The position numbers and the translations under genes were made by a program. Under the pieces are notes generated by a model. The model was not told where the DNA came from and ran no database searches. It saw nothing but the letters and a program-made list of their open reading frames with translations. A DNA stretch of 64,000 bases from Pseudoalteromonas sp. OOF1S-7 (GTDB lineage: Bacteria; Pseudomonadota; Gammaproteobacteria; Enterobacterales; Alteromonadaceae). Positions 46,277 through 56,060 of the stretch are shown one piece after another. How positions within the stretch are numbered: position 1 is the stretch's first letter; each line of letters begins with the position of its first letter. Where the stretch lies: contig NZ_JAKRFZ010000008.1 in the NCBI RefSeq assembly GCF_022347765.1, positions 62,001 to 126,000 of the forward strand, in the 5' to 3' direction.

Positions 46277-47488
46277 ATGTTTCAGCCTGTTAGCCTTTAT
46301 ATAGGGCTCAGATACAGCCGTGCTACCAAGGGTAATGGGTTTGTGTCTTTTATTTCGTTTTTTTCCATCGCCGGAATAGCGCTCGGCCTAATGGCGCTCA
46401 TTACGGTCAGCTCTGTGATGAACGGATTTGAGCAAAGCCTTAAAAATGCCATGCTCGATTTGATCCCCCACGTGCAGTTGCACAAGTCGTCGGACGAACA
46501 AGCGGGAGATGCATCCAAGTTGTTAGCTCAGCTGAGCGTGTTGCCTGAGGTCAGGCGGGTGACACCTTATGTGACCAGTGACGTAATCTTACAAACGAAT
46601 AAAGATCTAGTTGGCGTGCGCTTGCAGGGGGCTTTCTCCGATTACCCGTCGGCACTTGAACCCCATATTGAAGCTGGCAGCATTACGCAATTCAGTGAAC
46701 AGAAATATCAACTGGCATTAAGTCGCTACCTGGCCAATCAATTGGATGTTCGTTTGGGGCAAAAAGTCCGGGTGATCATGCCGGATATCAGCAGTTATAC
46801 GCCGATGGGACGGGTGCCCAAGCAGCGATTGTTTACCGTTGCGCTGATCTACAACACTCACAGCGAAGCTGATGTGAATCTCGCATTTGCGGATGGGAAA
46901 AGCTTACAGCGTTTGCTCAAGCGCAAACCGACCGATTTTGACGTCAGTATTACGTTAAAAGATGCCTTCGCGGTCAATGCATTCAAAACTGCACAAGCAC
47001 CGCTGTTGTCCGGGCTGAAATATTCAGACTGGCATGTGCAGCAAGGCGCATTATTTGCTGCGGTGGCAATGGAAAAGCGCATTATGTCTTTGCTGTTGGG
47101 GCTGATAGTGATTGTGGCTGTGTTTAACATTGTTTCGGCGTTGTCGATGATGGTCAGTGAGAAGCAAGGTGAAGTAGCTATTTTGCAAACTCTCGGGCTG
47201 GCTCCGGGTGCCATTGCGCGCGTCTTTATGGTTCAGGGCTTGTACAACGGCGTAGTGGGTACACTTATCGGCACAGTATGTGGTTACCTGCTGGCAAGTA
47301 ATATCAATCAGGTGCTGGCACTGAGTGGGCTATCTCTGCTCGGTGGGGCAGAGCTGCCAGTCAGATTCGACTGGCTAAGTATGAGTCTGATTGTTGCAAC
47401 CAGTCTGGTGTTGAGTTTTCTGGCAACATTATATCCGGCGTTTAAGGCCGCAAAAGTGCTACCTGCTGAGGTGTTAAGATATGAGTGA
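46277..47488 (+). CDS. lolC: Lipoprotein-releasing permease LolC
   Basis: 403 aa inner-membrane subunit of the LolCDE exporter, which extracts outer-membrane lipoproteins and passes them to LolA. Starts FQPVSLYIGLRYSRATKGNGFVSFISFFSIAGIALGLMALI, the LolC/E signature, with TM1 followed by a ~200-residue periplasmic domain and three TM helices (~residues 275, 320, 370). Overlaps lolD by 8 bp. First gene of lolCDE; the outer-membrane lipoprotein load in this window (six predicted) is the natural substrate set. Confidence 0.93.
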   Translation: MFQPVSLYIGLRYSRATKGNGFVSFISFFSIAGIALGLMALITVSSVMNGFEQSLKNAMLDLIPHVQLHKSSDEQAGDASKLLAQLSVLPEVRRVTPYVTSDVILQTNKDLVGVRLQGAFSDYPSALEPHIEAGSITQFSEQKYQLALSRYLANQLDVRLGQKVRVIMPDISSYTPMGRVPKQRLFTVALIYNTHSEADVNLAFADGKSLQRLLKRKPTDFDVSITLKDAFAVNAFKTAQAPLLSGLKYSDWHVQQGALFAAVAMEKRIMSLLLGLIVIVAVFNIVSALSMMVSEKQGEVAILQTLGLAPGAIARVFMVQGLYNGVVGTLIGTVCGYLLASNINQVLALSGLSLLGGAELPVRFDWLSMSLIVATSLVLSFLATLYPAFKAAKVLPAEVLRYE

Positions 47489-48179
47489 TTTAGTGATTGA
47501 ATGTCAGGGTCTGAATAAGGCCTATGATGAAGCGGGCCAGCAGGTTGAAGTGCTGAAAGGGGTTGACCTGACACTGGCTCAGGGAGACATGTTGGCGATT
47601 GTGGGGAGCTCAGGTTCGGGTAAAAGTACTTTGCTACATATTCTTGGCACGCTGGATACAGCAAGCAGTGGCTCGGTGCACATTAAAGGCACGGATGTGG
47701 CCAGCTTGTCGCGTCGCAAACAGGCCGACTTTCGTAATCAAAACCTGGGTTTCATTTATCAGTTCCATCACCTGCTGATGGATTTTACGGCGCTTGAAAA
47801 TGTCGCGATGCCATTGTTGATATCGGGTCAGCCACCCAAAGCGGCACATGCACAGGCTGAAGACATGTTGGGTAAAGTCGGTCTGGCTCATCGTGGTGGC
47901 CATCGTCCGTCAGAGCTGTCCGGGGGGGAGCGCCAGCGAGTGGCGATAGCACGCGCACTGGTCACGCGTCCGTCACTGGTCCTGGCCGATGAACCAACCG
48001 GTAACCTGGATAAGCAAAATGCCCTGAAAATTTATGCGCTGCTTAAGGAGCTGAATCGGGATTTAAAAACCAGCTTTGTGGTGGTAACACACGACTTAGA
48101 ATTAGCCGCAAAACTGGGCCGAGCCGTTGCATTGGACGACGGTGTGTTGGTCGAACAAGCGTTACATAGCGAGGCTTAA
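47481..48179 (+). CDS. lolD: Lipoprotein-releasing ATPase LolD
   Basis: 232-aa ABC ATPase powering LolCE. Walker A is [12 protein letters not shown] (about residues 42-53), the Q-loop region is [25 protein letters not shown], the ABC signature is [16 protein letters not shown], Walker B is [12 protein letters not shown], and the switch His is in [10 protein letters not shown]. The Q-F-H-H-L-L pattern and length are typical of LolD. Overlaps lolC and is 4 nt before lolE. Confidence 0.95.
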   Translation: MSDLVIECQGLNKAYDEAGQQVEVLKGVDLTLAQGDMLAIVGSSGSGKSTLLHILGTLDTASSGSVHIKGTDVASLSRRKQADFRNQNLGFIYQFHHLLMDFTALENVAMPLLISGQPPKAAHAQAEDMLGKVGLAHRGGHRPSELSGGERQRVAIARALVTRPSLVLADEPTGNLDKQNALKIYALLKELNRDLKTSFVVVTHDLELAAKLGRAVALDDGVLVEQALHSEA

Positions 48180-48183
48180 TGCA

Positions 48184-49410
48184 ATGCTGAGTGTGTTTAT
48201 CAGTAACCGGTTACGCGCGTCCAAGCATCAGGCAGGTTTGATTGGGTTTTTGAGTAAATCGTCAACGCTGGGCGTGATGCTGGGGGTCGCGGTGTTAATT
48301 GTTGCTTTGTCTGTGATAAACGGATTTGAACAGCAGCTGAAATCCCGCTTATTGTCTGTGGTCCCGCATGTTGCCTATCAGGCGCCTTATGAGCCTATCT
48401 CTAGCTGGCCCGACAAAGTTGCTCTGCTAGAGGCGCAGCCAGGCATAGTGGCAGCAGCGCCGGAAATATCGGTAACAGCCATGGTCCAGTTTCGTGGAGA
48501 GCTCAAAGCTGCACAAGTGAAAGGTGTTGATTTCCTTTCCCATCACAAAGTGTCGGATGTGGGCCAGTTTATAAACGATGTTGCACTGGCCTCGTTATCT
48601 GGCGACGATATTGTATTGGGTCGCCATATTGCGGCTGAGTTGGGGTTAACGCGCGGTGATAAACTCACGCTGTTAGTGGCAAACCCGCAGGCTGACTCTC
48701 CACTGGCGGCACCCAAACGACTGAATTTTGTATTGGCGGGCGTTATTGACATGGGTGGGCCCATCGATCGCTCTTTGGCCCTGGTGTCGGTGAATAGATT
48801 GCAGCAGGCGATGGGACTGGCGGAGGATGAAGTAACCGGATTGCGCGCAAAAGTTGAGGATGTGTTTGCCGCGCATCAGATTGCGATGTCTGCGGGCAGG
48901 GCGTTACCTGATCTGGTCTATGTCAGCAGCTGGTTTCGCACCCAGGGTAGTCTCTATCAGGATATACAGATGGTCAGAACCATTGTCTATCTGGTGGTAT
49001 TTTTGATCATTGCCGTGGCCAGCTTTAATATCGTGTCGTCCATGGTGATGGAAGTAAAAGAAAAGCAGGCTGATATTGCGATTTTAAAGACCATGGGTGC
49101 AAAAGACAGTACCATTTTTGCCACTTTTGCTATCCAGGGTGTGAGCTATGCACTCATTGGTGCCCTGGCGGGCCTGTTTATTGGCATTTTGCTGGCGCTG
49201 AATATCTCGGATTTATTTCGCGCCTGGGTTGAGCTGGAAGGAGACAATCCGTTGCAGGGCGTCTACTTTATCGAGTTCTTGCCCAGTCAGCTGCATTGGG
49301 TGGACGTAGCGGCTGTATTGTCAATTACCCTGGTGATTGCCGTATTGTCCTGTCTTTACCCTGCCTGGCAGGCCGTGAAAGTCGATCCGGCCAGAGTCCT
49401 CGGGGGCTAA
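48184..49410 (+). CDS. lolE: Lipoprotein-releasing permease LolE
   Basis: 408 aa, with start chosen at the ATG 48184 (4 nt after the lolD stop). N-terminal FISNRLRASKHQAGLIGFLSKSSTLGVMLGVAVLIVALSVINGFEQQLKSRL matches the LolC/E fold. A large periplasmic domain is followed by TM helices (VRTIVYLVVFLIIAVASFNIVSSMVMEVKEKQADIAILKTMGA). The chain closes with CLYPAWQAVKVDPARVL. Partner of LolC; this is a CDE system with two permeases rather than a fused LolF. Confidence 0.93.
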   Translation: MLSVFISNRLRASKHQAGLIGFLSKSSTLGVMLGVAVLIVALSVINGFEQQLKSRLLSVVPHVAYQAPYEPISSWPDKVALLEAQPGIVAAAPEISVTAMVQFRGELKAAQVKGVDFLSHHKVSDVGQFINDVALASLSGDDIVLGRHIAAELGLTRGDKLTLLVANPQADSPLAAPKRLNFVLAGVIDMGGPIDRSLALVSVNRLQQAMGLAEDEVTGLRAKVEDVFAAHQIAMSAGRALPDLVYVSSWFRTQGSLYQDIQMVRTIVYLVVFLIIAVASFNIVSSMVMEVKEKQADIAILKTMGAKDSTIFATFAIQGVSYALIGALAGLFIGILLALNISDLFRAWVELEGDNPLQGVYFIEFLPSQLHWVDVAAVLSITLVIAVLSCLYPAWQAVKVDPARVLGG

Positions 49411-49414
49411 ATGC

Positions 49415-49445
49415 GAGTAACGCCTTCTCAGAGCGGGCGTTACTC
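49415..49445. terminator. Hairpin shared by convergent lolE and the EAL gene
   Basis: Perfect 10-bp arms (49415-49424 with 49436-49445) with an 11-nt loop. It includes the stop codon of the EAL gene. No long T-run on either strand, so termination may rely on the hairpin and convergence. Confidence 0.6.
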
Positions 49446-51059
49446 TTCAAAATGCAGATAGCTGGACTTATCGGCTACCACATACTCAACAAAATCAGTG
49501 ATGCTCAGTGGCTTGCTGTAATAATAGCCTTGCACATATTCAACGCCCTTAGCCTTAGCGTATATCATCTGATCCAGTTGCTCTATGCCTTCTGCAACCA
49601 GAGGCTTATCGAGGTTTTTTGCCAGCGACACTATGGAATTAAACAGAGACTGCATTTTTCCGTCACTGACGACATGGGTCACAAAGGCCCGGTCAATTTT
49701 AATTTCATCGAAATGCAACTTGCACAAGTAACTCAAGCTGGAGTAGCCGGTGCCAAAGTCATCAATCGATATCATCAGTCCCGCGCTTTGCAGCTTTTGT
49801 AAAATCTCATTGATATAATTAAAATTGTCAATCAAAGCTGACTCGGTGAGTTCCAGTTTTATCTTAGCCGGATTGAGCGACAGCCGGTCCAGCGCCTGTA
49901 GCAGCCGGGTAGTAAAGTTGACGTCGAGGATTTCCACAACGCTGATATTGATGGCAAAACGAAACAGGCTGGCTTCAACTTGCTCCTCTGTGAGCAGGGC
50001 CTTTAACACGTTAATTTGGCTGAGTGTAAAGTGCGTGAGTTTGTTGATTTCCCCGGTACTTTCTATGACAGGAATGAACTCAGTAGGCGGAATCGGCTGA
50101 CCATCAAGCTCCCAGCGCATCAGGCATTCAGCGCCAATCAAGCGCTCAGTTTTGGTGTCATGTATTGGCTGAAAGACGACCTCAAAGCAGTCCGCGAGGT
50201 TGCCCTTATACAGGGCACTACGCAAACCAGTCTCGATTTTATTTTGCCGCTCAATCTGCTTTGCCAGCGTCTCTTTGAATTCGACCAGACGATTATGATC
50301 AGAGAGTGAATCAAAGGTGGCCATTTCTGCTTTGTTGAGGCTTAGCTCATGGTCGTCATCAGGCTGCTCTTTATAATAGCCAAGTGAGACATTACTGTAG
50401 AAACTGTTACCATTAAAATTGAAGGGTTCATTCAGCTGTTTGTATAGCGTTTCTATATTGATGGGCACAAAATGCGGGATAAACACACAATAACAATCGG
50501 AAGAGTGTTTAGAAAAAATACCCTTGTCGAATTCGCCCTGAAATCGTGCCAGGATTTCCATAAAGACCAGATTGGCCACGCCAATATTCCACACCTCGGA
50601 AATACGTTGAAAATTACAGATGCGAACACAGCATATGGTGCCCTGATGCGATTGCTCTTTGATTTTACTGATAAAGGCATCCCGATAGAGTAATCCTGTA
50701 TGGGGGTCGCGAATAGCCAGCTGTTTATTAAGACGTCTGACGGAAATGAGCTCTTCCATGGGTTCCAGCCGGACATAATGGAGGTCTTCCTGTCTGAAGC
50801 TGTATAACCTCACCCAGGTAACGCTGCTGTTATCTATGCTGATGCCCAGCTCTATCTGGTCAAAGATAGGGTCGAACAAGATCTCAGAAATACTGAGCTC
50901 TTTAAAGTCTTCATCAATAAACACCAATTTTTGTGACAGGATATCACCGGGCTTTAAGTCCAGCATGCGTTCAGCCGCTTCAGAGAGGGTGATGATCTGG
51001 CCCTGCTCATCATAGCTGAGATAGGCAATGTCCAGAAGTTGAGTCAGTTGCTTTTTCAT
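49440..51059 (-). CDS. c-di-GMP phosphodiesterase (PAS, degenerate GGDEF, EAL)
   Basis: 539 aa. N-terminal PAS-like region (residues ~1-115, LDIAYLSYDEQGQIITLS). A GGDEF domain (~125-280) whose signature is replaced by HSSDCYCVF, so no cyclase activity is expected. The EAL domain (~290-539) keeps the catalytic residues: the EAL tripeptide reads ECL in IGAECLMRW, with NIS, KLELTES, IDDFGTGYSSLSYL, EIKIDRAFV, VAEGIEQ and EYVQGYYYS all present. Likely cleaves c-di-GMP to pGpG. The ATG at 51059 has GGGTGA upstream and is 5 nt past the cheB stop; a GTG at 51068 would overlap cheB by 4 bp. Last gene of the che operon, linking it to c-di-GMP. Confidence 0.87.
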   Translation of the reverse strand: MKKQLTQLLDIAYLSYDEQGQIITLSEAAERMLDLKPGDILSQKLVFIDEDFKELSISEILFDPIFDQIELGISIDNSSVTWVRLYSFRQEDLHYVRLEPMEELISVRRLNKQLAIRDPHTGLLYRDAFISKIKEQSHQGTICCVRICNFQRISEVWNIGVANLVFMEILARFQGEFDKGIFSKHSSDCYCVFIPHFVPINIETLYKQLNEPFNFNGNSFYSNVSLGYYKEQPDDDHELSLNKAEMATFDSLSDHNRLVEFKETLAKQIERQNKIETGLRSALYKGNLADCFEVVFQPIHDTKTERLIGAECLMRWELDGQPIPPTEFIPVIESTGEINKLTHFTLSQINVLKALLTEEQVEASLFRFAINISVVEILDVNFTTRLLQALDRLSLNPAKIKLELTESALIDNFNYINEILQKLQSAGLMISIDDFGTGYSSLSYLCKLHFDEIKIDRAFVTHVVSDGKMQSLFNSIVSLAKNLDKPLVAEGIEQLDQMIYAKAKGVEYVQGYYYSKPLSITDFVEYVVADKSSYLHFEE

Positions 51060-51064
51060 ACAGA

Positions 51065-52129
51065 TCACCCAAGCGCTTTTTGGATCTGGTAAGGGAGGTT
51101 ACTTAGCGCGTAGATCTTGTCGACGGCCCCCCTCGCGATGGCTTCTTTTGGCATGCCAAATACCACACAGCTGGCTTCACTTTCTGCAAAAGTGATGGCA
51201 CCTTTTTGCTTCATTTCCAGCATACCACTCGCCCCGTCGTTGCCCATGCCAGTTAAGATCACGCCAATGGCATGGTTGCCTACCGATTGTGCAACAGATC
51301 GAAACAGCACATCGACCGAAGGCTTATGGCGACTGACAAGCGGTCCGTCGCGTATTTCTAAATAGTAGTCCGTGCCCTGACGTTTTACCAACATATGCTG
51401 GCCACCTGGCGCTATATACACATGGCCCGGGCGGATCCTTACAGCGGTCTGTCCTTCCGATACAGTATGCGGGGTGATGTCATTGAGGCGTTGTGCAAAC
51501 GCCGCGGTGAACTTCCCCGGCATATGTTGCACAATCACAATTGGAGGGCAATGAACGGGCAGCAGCTTTAGCAGCCGGGCGATTGCCTCTGTGCCACCGG
51601 TAGAGGCGCCAATAGCAATGACTTTCCCGGCGCTGTCGGGTGGTTGCGTGGTGTTGTGTGCTGGCAGTACTTCTTCCGTTGTATGCAATTCCCGAAACGT
51701 GCCTTCATCGAGATATTTAAGCTGGCGCACTTTGGCTTTAGTCGCGGCTTTGATGGCATCAATGATCTGCGACACGGAGTCGCTGTGCAGAAAGTCGCCC
51801 AGCCCCTGGGTGGGTTTGGCAATAACATCGACCGCGCCACAGGCCAGTGCCTCGATGGCGGTAGTGGTTTTTTCCTGCGCCAGTGCCGAGCAGATGATCA
51901 CCGGCGTAGGGCGTTCCTGCATGATTTTTTTTAGGAAAGTCAGGCCATCCATTTTTGGCATCTCGATATCCAGCAAGATAACGTCCGGCCAGTTGAGCTT
52001 CATTTTTCGCTCGGCAATGATGGGGTCCGGTGCGGTGCCACTGACATTTAAGGTGCGCTCGTGGGCGATGACCTCACTCATGATCTGGCGCATCAGGGCG
52101 GAATCATCGATGATAAAGACACTGGTCAT
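51065..52129 (-). CDS. cheB: Chemotaxis protein-glutamate methylesterase CheB
   Basis: 354 aa. Receiver domain (~1-120, FIIDDSALMRQIM, phospho-Asp in ILLDIEMPKMDGLTFL, Lys in VIAKPTQ) and C-terminal methylesterase with GASTGGTEA (catalytic Ser about residue 174), VQHMPGKFTAAFAQRL and TGMGNDGASGMLEM. The ATG at 52129 overlaps the cheR stop by 4 bp; an upstream in-frame start at 52153 lies inside cheR. Demethylates or deamidates the receptors of this cluster. Confidence 0.93.
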   Translation of the reverse strand: MTSVFIIDDSALMRQIMSEVIAHERTLNVSGTAPDPIIAERKMKLNWPDVILLDIEMPKMDGLTFLKKIMQERPTPVIICSALAQEKTTTAIEALACGAVDVIAKPTQGLGDFLHSDSVSQIIDAIKAATKAKVRQLKYLDEGTFRELHTTEEVLPAHNTTQPPDSAGKVIAIGASTGGTEAIARLLKLLPVHCPPIVIVQHMPGKFTAAFAQRLNDITPHTVSEGQTAVRIRPGHVYIAPGGQHMLVKRQGTDYYLEIRDGPLVSRHKPSVDVLFRSVAQSVGNHAIGVILTGMGNDGASGMLEMKQKGAITFAESEASCVVFGMPKEAIARGAVDKIYALSNLPYQIQKALG

Positions 52130-52929
52130 AAGGCCACCTTCTTGTAGATGCATGGGCTCAGGGTTTGCAGGCAGGCGGGTTTGTCGCGCATGGCTTCCGA
52201 GTGCCCTAAAAACAGTAAACCGCCGTGGTTTAAGCGCTTGATAATATTATTCAGGATGGCTTGTTGTTTGGGTTTGTCAAAGTAGATAAGCACATTGCGC
52301 AAAAAGATGACGTCAAACGAGAAATCCACTGTGGTCAGATTTAACAAGTTGTCTTCCTGAAAGCGGCATTGCTTTTTCAATGTTGAGATCAGCGTAAAAT
52401 TATCGGCATTCTTACCAGTACCTTTCATGCAGTAGCGGATCCGGTAACGTTTCGGAATTTTCCCCACGGTGGAAATCGCATAGCGGGCATCTCTGGCCAT
52501 CAGCACCGACATTTCAGAAATATCCGTGCCGATAACATGCCAGGGGCGATTGTAAAACAGATCGTCCAGGATCATGGCGAGCGAGTAGGCTTCTTCGCCG
52601 CTGGAGCAGGCAGCACTCCAGGCCCGGATAGGTGAATGCCTTGGACGATTGTGTTGATAGTAGTGATAAAGAAATTCAAACTGGGCCTGCTCGCGAAAAA
52701 AATAGGTCTCATGTGTGGTGAGCTTGTCGATGAAAATTTGTAGTTCATCTTTGCCCTCAGGCGTCAGCAATAAACGATAGTATTTACTAAAAGACGGACT
52801 GCGACTGGCCCGCAACCGGCTGGCAAGGCGACTGGCCACGATATCGGCTTTGCCTTTGCCCAGACTTATCCCGGTATGTTGTTCAAACAGTCGATTGAGT
52901 TGTTGAAATTCCAACGCCGAGATCGCCAT
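52126..52929 (-). CDS. cheR: Chemotaxis protein methyltransferase CheR
   Basis: 267 aa: N-terminal helical domain (~1-75) then a SAM methyltransferase domain with YFFREQAQFEFL, RAWSAACSSGEEAYSLAM (SAM site, about residues 120-140) and FDVIFLRNVLIYFDKPKQQAIL. Adds methyl groups to receptor glutamates. Coupled to cheB by a 4-bp overlap. The receptors here lack a C-terminal docking pentapeptide, so a tethered mode is unlikely. Confidence 0.94.
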   Translation of the reverse strand: MAISALEFQQLNRLFEQHTGISLGKGKADIVASRLASRLRASRSPSFSKYYRLLLTPEGKDELQIFIDKLTTHETYFFREQAQFEFLYHYYQHNRPRHSPIRAWSAACSSGEEAYSLAMILDDLFYNRPWHVIGTDISEMSVLMARDARYAISTVGKIPKRYRIRYCMKGTGKNADNFTLISTLKKQCRFQEDNLLNLTTVDFSFDVIFLRNVLIYFDKPKQQAILNNIIKRLNHGGLLFLGHSEAMRDKPACLQTLSPCIYKKVAL

Positions 52930-52935
52930 AGTGAC

Positions 52936-53481
52936 CTAGCGCTGACAAAACCGGGTAAAAAACTCGGCCTGCGAGGACTTCAGCTGTGTATTGATTTCAC
53001 TGATATTGAGCACGCTTTTCATATCCAGCAAAATGGTGAGCTGATTATTAATCTTGGCCATTTTCCAGACGAAATGACGGGGAATATTGGCACCAAAGGA
53101 GGGCGAGTCTTCCAGCTGAGCACAGTTAATAAACTGGATGGACATTACGCTGCTAACCAGCATACCGAGCGTCATGATTTCGTCCAGGCTGGGATCGTAG
53201 AAGTCATATAGTACGATGCAGCTGTATTTGTTATAGGGCTGAGGGTTTTTCAGCATCAGGCGGTGTTGCAGGTCCAGTACAGGGATCACACTGCCCCGGA
53301 CGTTGATCACGCCCCGGATCACCTGGTTGCACATAGGCACCATAGTCGTATCGGTTAGCTCTATCACTTCTTTGACCGACTCTATGGGGATGCCAAAGGT
53401 GTCGTATCCGATAGACACCAACAGAGAATGGAGCTCTTCGCTGTTGGTATTGTTGTCTGTTCGTGTGGACTCTGAATTCAT
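52936..53481 (-). CDS. cheW: CheW-type scaffold protein (first of two)
   Basis: 181 aa from the ATG at 53481, whose Shine-Dalgarno AGGAG lies at the end of the upstream cheW. An acidic, Asn/Ser/Thr-rich leader (~1-20) is followed by a CheW SH3-like domain with FGIPIESVKEVIEL and VIRGVINVRGSVIPVLDLQHRL. Longer than classical CheW (~160). Couples receptor and CheA. Only 1 bp separates it from the other cheW stop. Confidence 0.88.
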   Translation of the reverse strand: MNSESTRTDNNTNSEELHSLLVSIGYDTFGIPIESVKEVIELTDTTMVPMCNQVIRGVINVRGSVIPVLDLQHRLMLKNPQPYNKYSCIVLYDFYDPSLDEIMTLGMLVSSVMSIQFINCAQLEDSPSFGANIPRHFVWKMAKINNQLTILLDMKSVLNISEINTQLKSSQAEFFTRFCQR

Positions 53482-53482
53482 C

Positions 53483-54052
53483 TCAGGTCTCCTTGAACTG
53501 CGCTTTGGAGTCAGCGTTGAGAGGTAGCTCAAAAGACAGCTGTGTGTGTTGTTGCTGCAAGTCGTCAAACAATTGCACGTCATCCAGGGTGAGTATCTTG
53601 GTGATATCCAGTATGGTCATCAGGTTATCCGGTAATTTGGCCAGGCCATAGACGAAGCGGCTATGAAACTGGCCCGCAATGCTGGGCACCTGATCAATCT
53701 CGTGAGCCGGGATATCCAACACTTTAGTGACCATGTCGACTTTCAGACCAACGGTAATATTTTGTGCTTTATAGTTGCATTCAGCCACAATGATACAGGT
53801 ACGGTTGGTGATGGCTTGTACCGGCTTGTTAAGCCTGACGGATAAGTCAAAAACAGGGATAACCAGTCCCCTGAGGTTGATGGCACCAATAATAAAATCA
53901 GGCGCCATGGGGATCTTGTCTACCTCAATGTATTCCATTATCTCCCTGACAATGGCAATACTGATTGAATAGGGCGAGCCATTAAGTTCAAACGCCAGAT
54001 ACTTATCGTGGTCGTATGCTGTAGTAGCCGGGCTGTGAATTGCGTCATTCAT
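53483..54052 (-). CDS. cheW: CheW-type scaffold protein (second of two)
   Basis: 189 aa with YLAFELNGSPYSISIAIVREIMEY and FIIGAINLRGLVIPVFDLSVRL. A C-terminal ~25-residue tail follows the CheW fold. The two CheW copies differ clearly, so they may pair with different receptors or occupy different ring positions. Confidence 0.9.
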   Translation of the reverse strand: MNDAIHSPATTAYDHDKYLAFELNGSPYSISIAIVREIMEYIEVDKIPMAPDFIIGAINLRGLVIPVFDLSVRLNKPVQAITNRTCIIVAECNYKAQNITVGLKVDMVTKVLDIPAHEIDQVPSIAGQFHSRFVYGLAKLPDNLMTILDITKILTLDDVQLFDDLQQQHTQLSFELPLNADSKAQFKET

Positions 54053-54058
54053 AGTGTA

Positions 54059-56038
54059 TTACTCATCAAACGGGGTATAACCGTCTTCCCGGCTATGGCT
54101 GTTGTCGTGGATCATATGAGTGGGGCGTCCTTTGCTGCCACGGCCGTTATTACTCAATTTGAAGTAACTCACGGTGGAGCGAATATCCCCGGTCTGGTCC
54201 TGAACCATCTTAGCGGTTGAGGCGAGCTCCTCCGAGGCAGAAGCATTTTGCTGGGCAATTTCATCAAGCTGAGCAACGGTGCGATTGATTTCAGCAACAC
54301 TGGTACTTTGCTCTGTTGATGCGGCGGTGATTTCTTGCACCAGGTCGGCGGTTTTACCGATGTTAGGCACCATTCTGTCGAGCATAGCACCGGCGTGTTG
54401 GGCGATTTTTACACTGTTGTCGGCAAGTGTACTGATGTCCTGTGCGGCAACCTGAGAGCGTTCTGCCAGTTTACGCACTTCATCTGCGACCACCGCAAAG
54501 CCTTTGCCATGTTCACCGGCTCTGGCAGCTTCAATCGCGGCATTCAGTGCCAGCAGGTTGGTTTTGTAGGCAATGTCTTCGATAATGCCAATTTTTTCGG
54601 CTATCTGAGTCATGGCCTGAACCGTGTCTTTTACCGCCTGGCCACCATCGTTAGCTTCACTGCTGGACTGCTTGGCGATGTCATTGGTCATTTTCGAGTT
54701 CTCGGTATTCATCGAGATTGAGGAGCTCATTTGCTCCAGTGATGCGGAGGTTTCCTCCACACTGGCGGCAAGCTGGTTCGAGGTGGAGCTGAGCATGCGA
54801 GAGGTGGTGCTGACTTCATTGGTGCTGTGGGCGATGGACTCAACGGACTCCTGAATATCCAGCAGAATGTTTTGCAGCCGCTCAATAAAGCCGTTAAAAC
54901 TCTGCGCCGTTTGGCCGATTTCGTCATTGCCAAAATCCGGAATACGCCGGGTCAGGTCGCCTTCACCCGAGCGCAAGTCTTCTGCGGCATCCGCCAGTGC
55001 ATTAATGGGGAGCACTATGCCGCGGATCAAAAAGGCGGCGGTGGCGATGGCAAGCACAATGGCAACGACCAGCAAGCCCCAGACCAGCTGGATACTGTCG
55101 CGAGCGGCAGACATCAGATCGTTGAGTGAGGTGGTGCTTTCTGCAATGGCTTCGTTGGAGATCTTTTCCAGTATTTCCTCTATTTTACTAAAAATATCAT
55201 GCTCAAGCCGGTCAACATCTTTAGACGCTTGGATCTTCTGTCTGGGGTCGTACATAGCGAATATTTCTTTACCGCCGTTATAGAGCCCCAGATACATGCG
55301 TTCGATATCACCAATGGCTTTAATTTCATCAGGCTTTCTCTCGAGCGGTTTGAGTTCGGCCAGAAAGTTTGAAAAAGTCCGCGCGTCTTTTTCGAACGCG
55401 GCAGTAGCACCGACCCGACCCCGCATATAGGCATTCAGTGAATTCATCATGTCGCCTTGCTCGTCGATCAGCTCCAGATAGTAGCGTACGCCAGGTAAAT
55501 CATCGTTAACCACTTCAGCAAAGTCACCACTGCTACCGGCATCGGCCACTTCTGCCTCTTTTTGTGAGTCGAGCAGGCTTTCCAGTGGCTCTGCGAATTC
55601 GCGGTTGAGGTACTCATATTTTTCGACCGCTTTTTCCTCCTGAAGGGGATCAAAGCGGTCAAAGATCAGTTCCTGGTTTTCGCTTGCATATCGGCGTACC
55701 AAGTCTTCCAGCTGACGAATGTAGCTGGTATCAACAGAGTTGAGACGTTTAAGGTCTTCCAGATAGTTAGTAAATTCACTGTAATTAGACAAAAAGTCTG
55801 CTTTTTCATCGGCTTCACCGGCAATGTATTCCAGCACATTGCTGTTCATGTCGCCAAGCTCATCGAGCATATTCAGCGCATAGATGGCTTCGGGGATGTC
55901 GGTTTGACCCACATCGGTGGCAAATCCTTCTATGCGGCCATTTTTCATTTGCACAGACACGGCAATCACCAGCAGCAGCAGCCCCATGGTAAACATGGCC
56001 AGAATGATTTTGTTTTTGATGGTCAGATTCTTAAACAT
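54059..56038 (-). CDS. Methyl-accepting chemoreceptor with duplicated helical sensor
   Basis: 659 aa. TM1 is at residues ~7-28 and TM2 at about 310-335 ([23 protein letters not shown]), then a HAMP domain and the signalling hairpin with [35 protein letters not shown]. The periplasmic part is helical and contains two similar ~90-residue segments ([19 protein letters not shown] at about residue 48 and [19 protein letters not shown] at about 182), each ending near a FDP/YDP motif. This suggests a tandem 4-helix-bundle sensor. Shine-Dalgarno GGAG. No CheR-docking tail; the C-terminus reads GYTPFDE. Confidence 0.9.
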   Translation of the reverse strand: MFKNLTIKNKIILAMFTMGLLLLVIAVSVQMKNGRIEGFATDVGQTDIPEAIYALNMLDELGDMNSNVLEYIAGEADEKADFLSNYSEFTNYLEDLKRLNSVDTSYIRQLEDLVRRYASENQELIFDRFDPLQEEKAVEKYEYLNREFAEPLESLLDSQKEAEVADAGSSGDFAEVVNDDLPGVRYYLELIDEQGDMMNSLNAYMRGRVGATAAFEKDARTFSNFLAELKPLERKPDEIKAIGDIERMYLGLYNGGKEIFAMYDPRQKIQASKDVDRLEHDIFSKIEEILEKISNEAIAESTTSLNDLMSAARDSIQLVWGLLVVAIVLAIATAAFLIRGIVLPINALADAAEDLRSGEGDLTRRIPDFGNDEIGQTAQSFNGFIERLQNILLDIQESVESIAHSTNEVSTTSRMLSSTSNQLAASVEETSASLEQMSSSISMNTENSKMTNDIAKQSSSEANDGGQAVKDTVQAMTQIAEKIGIIEDIAYKTNLLALNAAIEAARAGEHGKGFAVVADEVRKLAERSQVAAQDISTLADNSVKIAQHAGAMLDRMVPNIGKTADLVQEITAASTEQSTSVAEINRTVAQLDEIAQQNASASEELASTAKMVQDQTGDIRSTVSYFKLSNNGRGSKGRPTHMIHDNSHSREDGYTPFDE

Positions 56039-56060
56039 CTTTATGCTCCGGTTTATCTGA

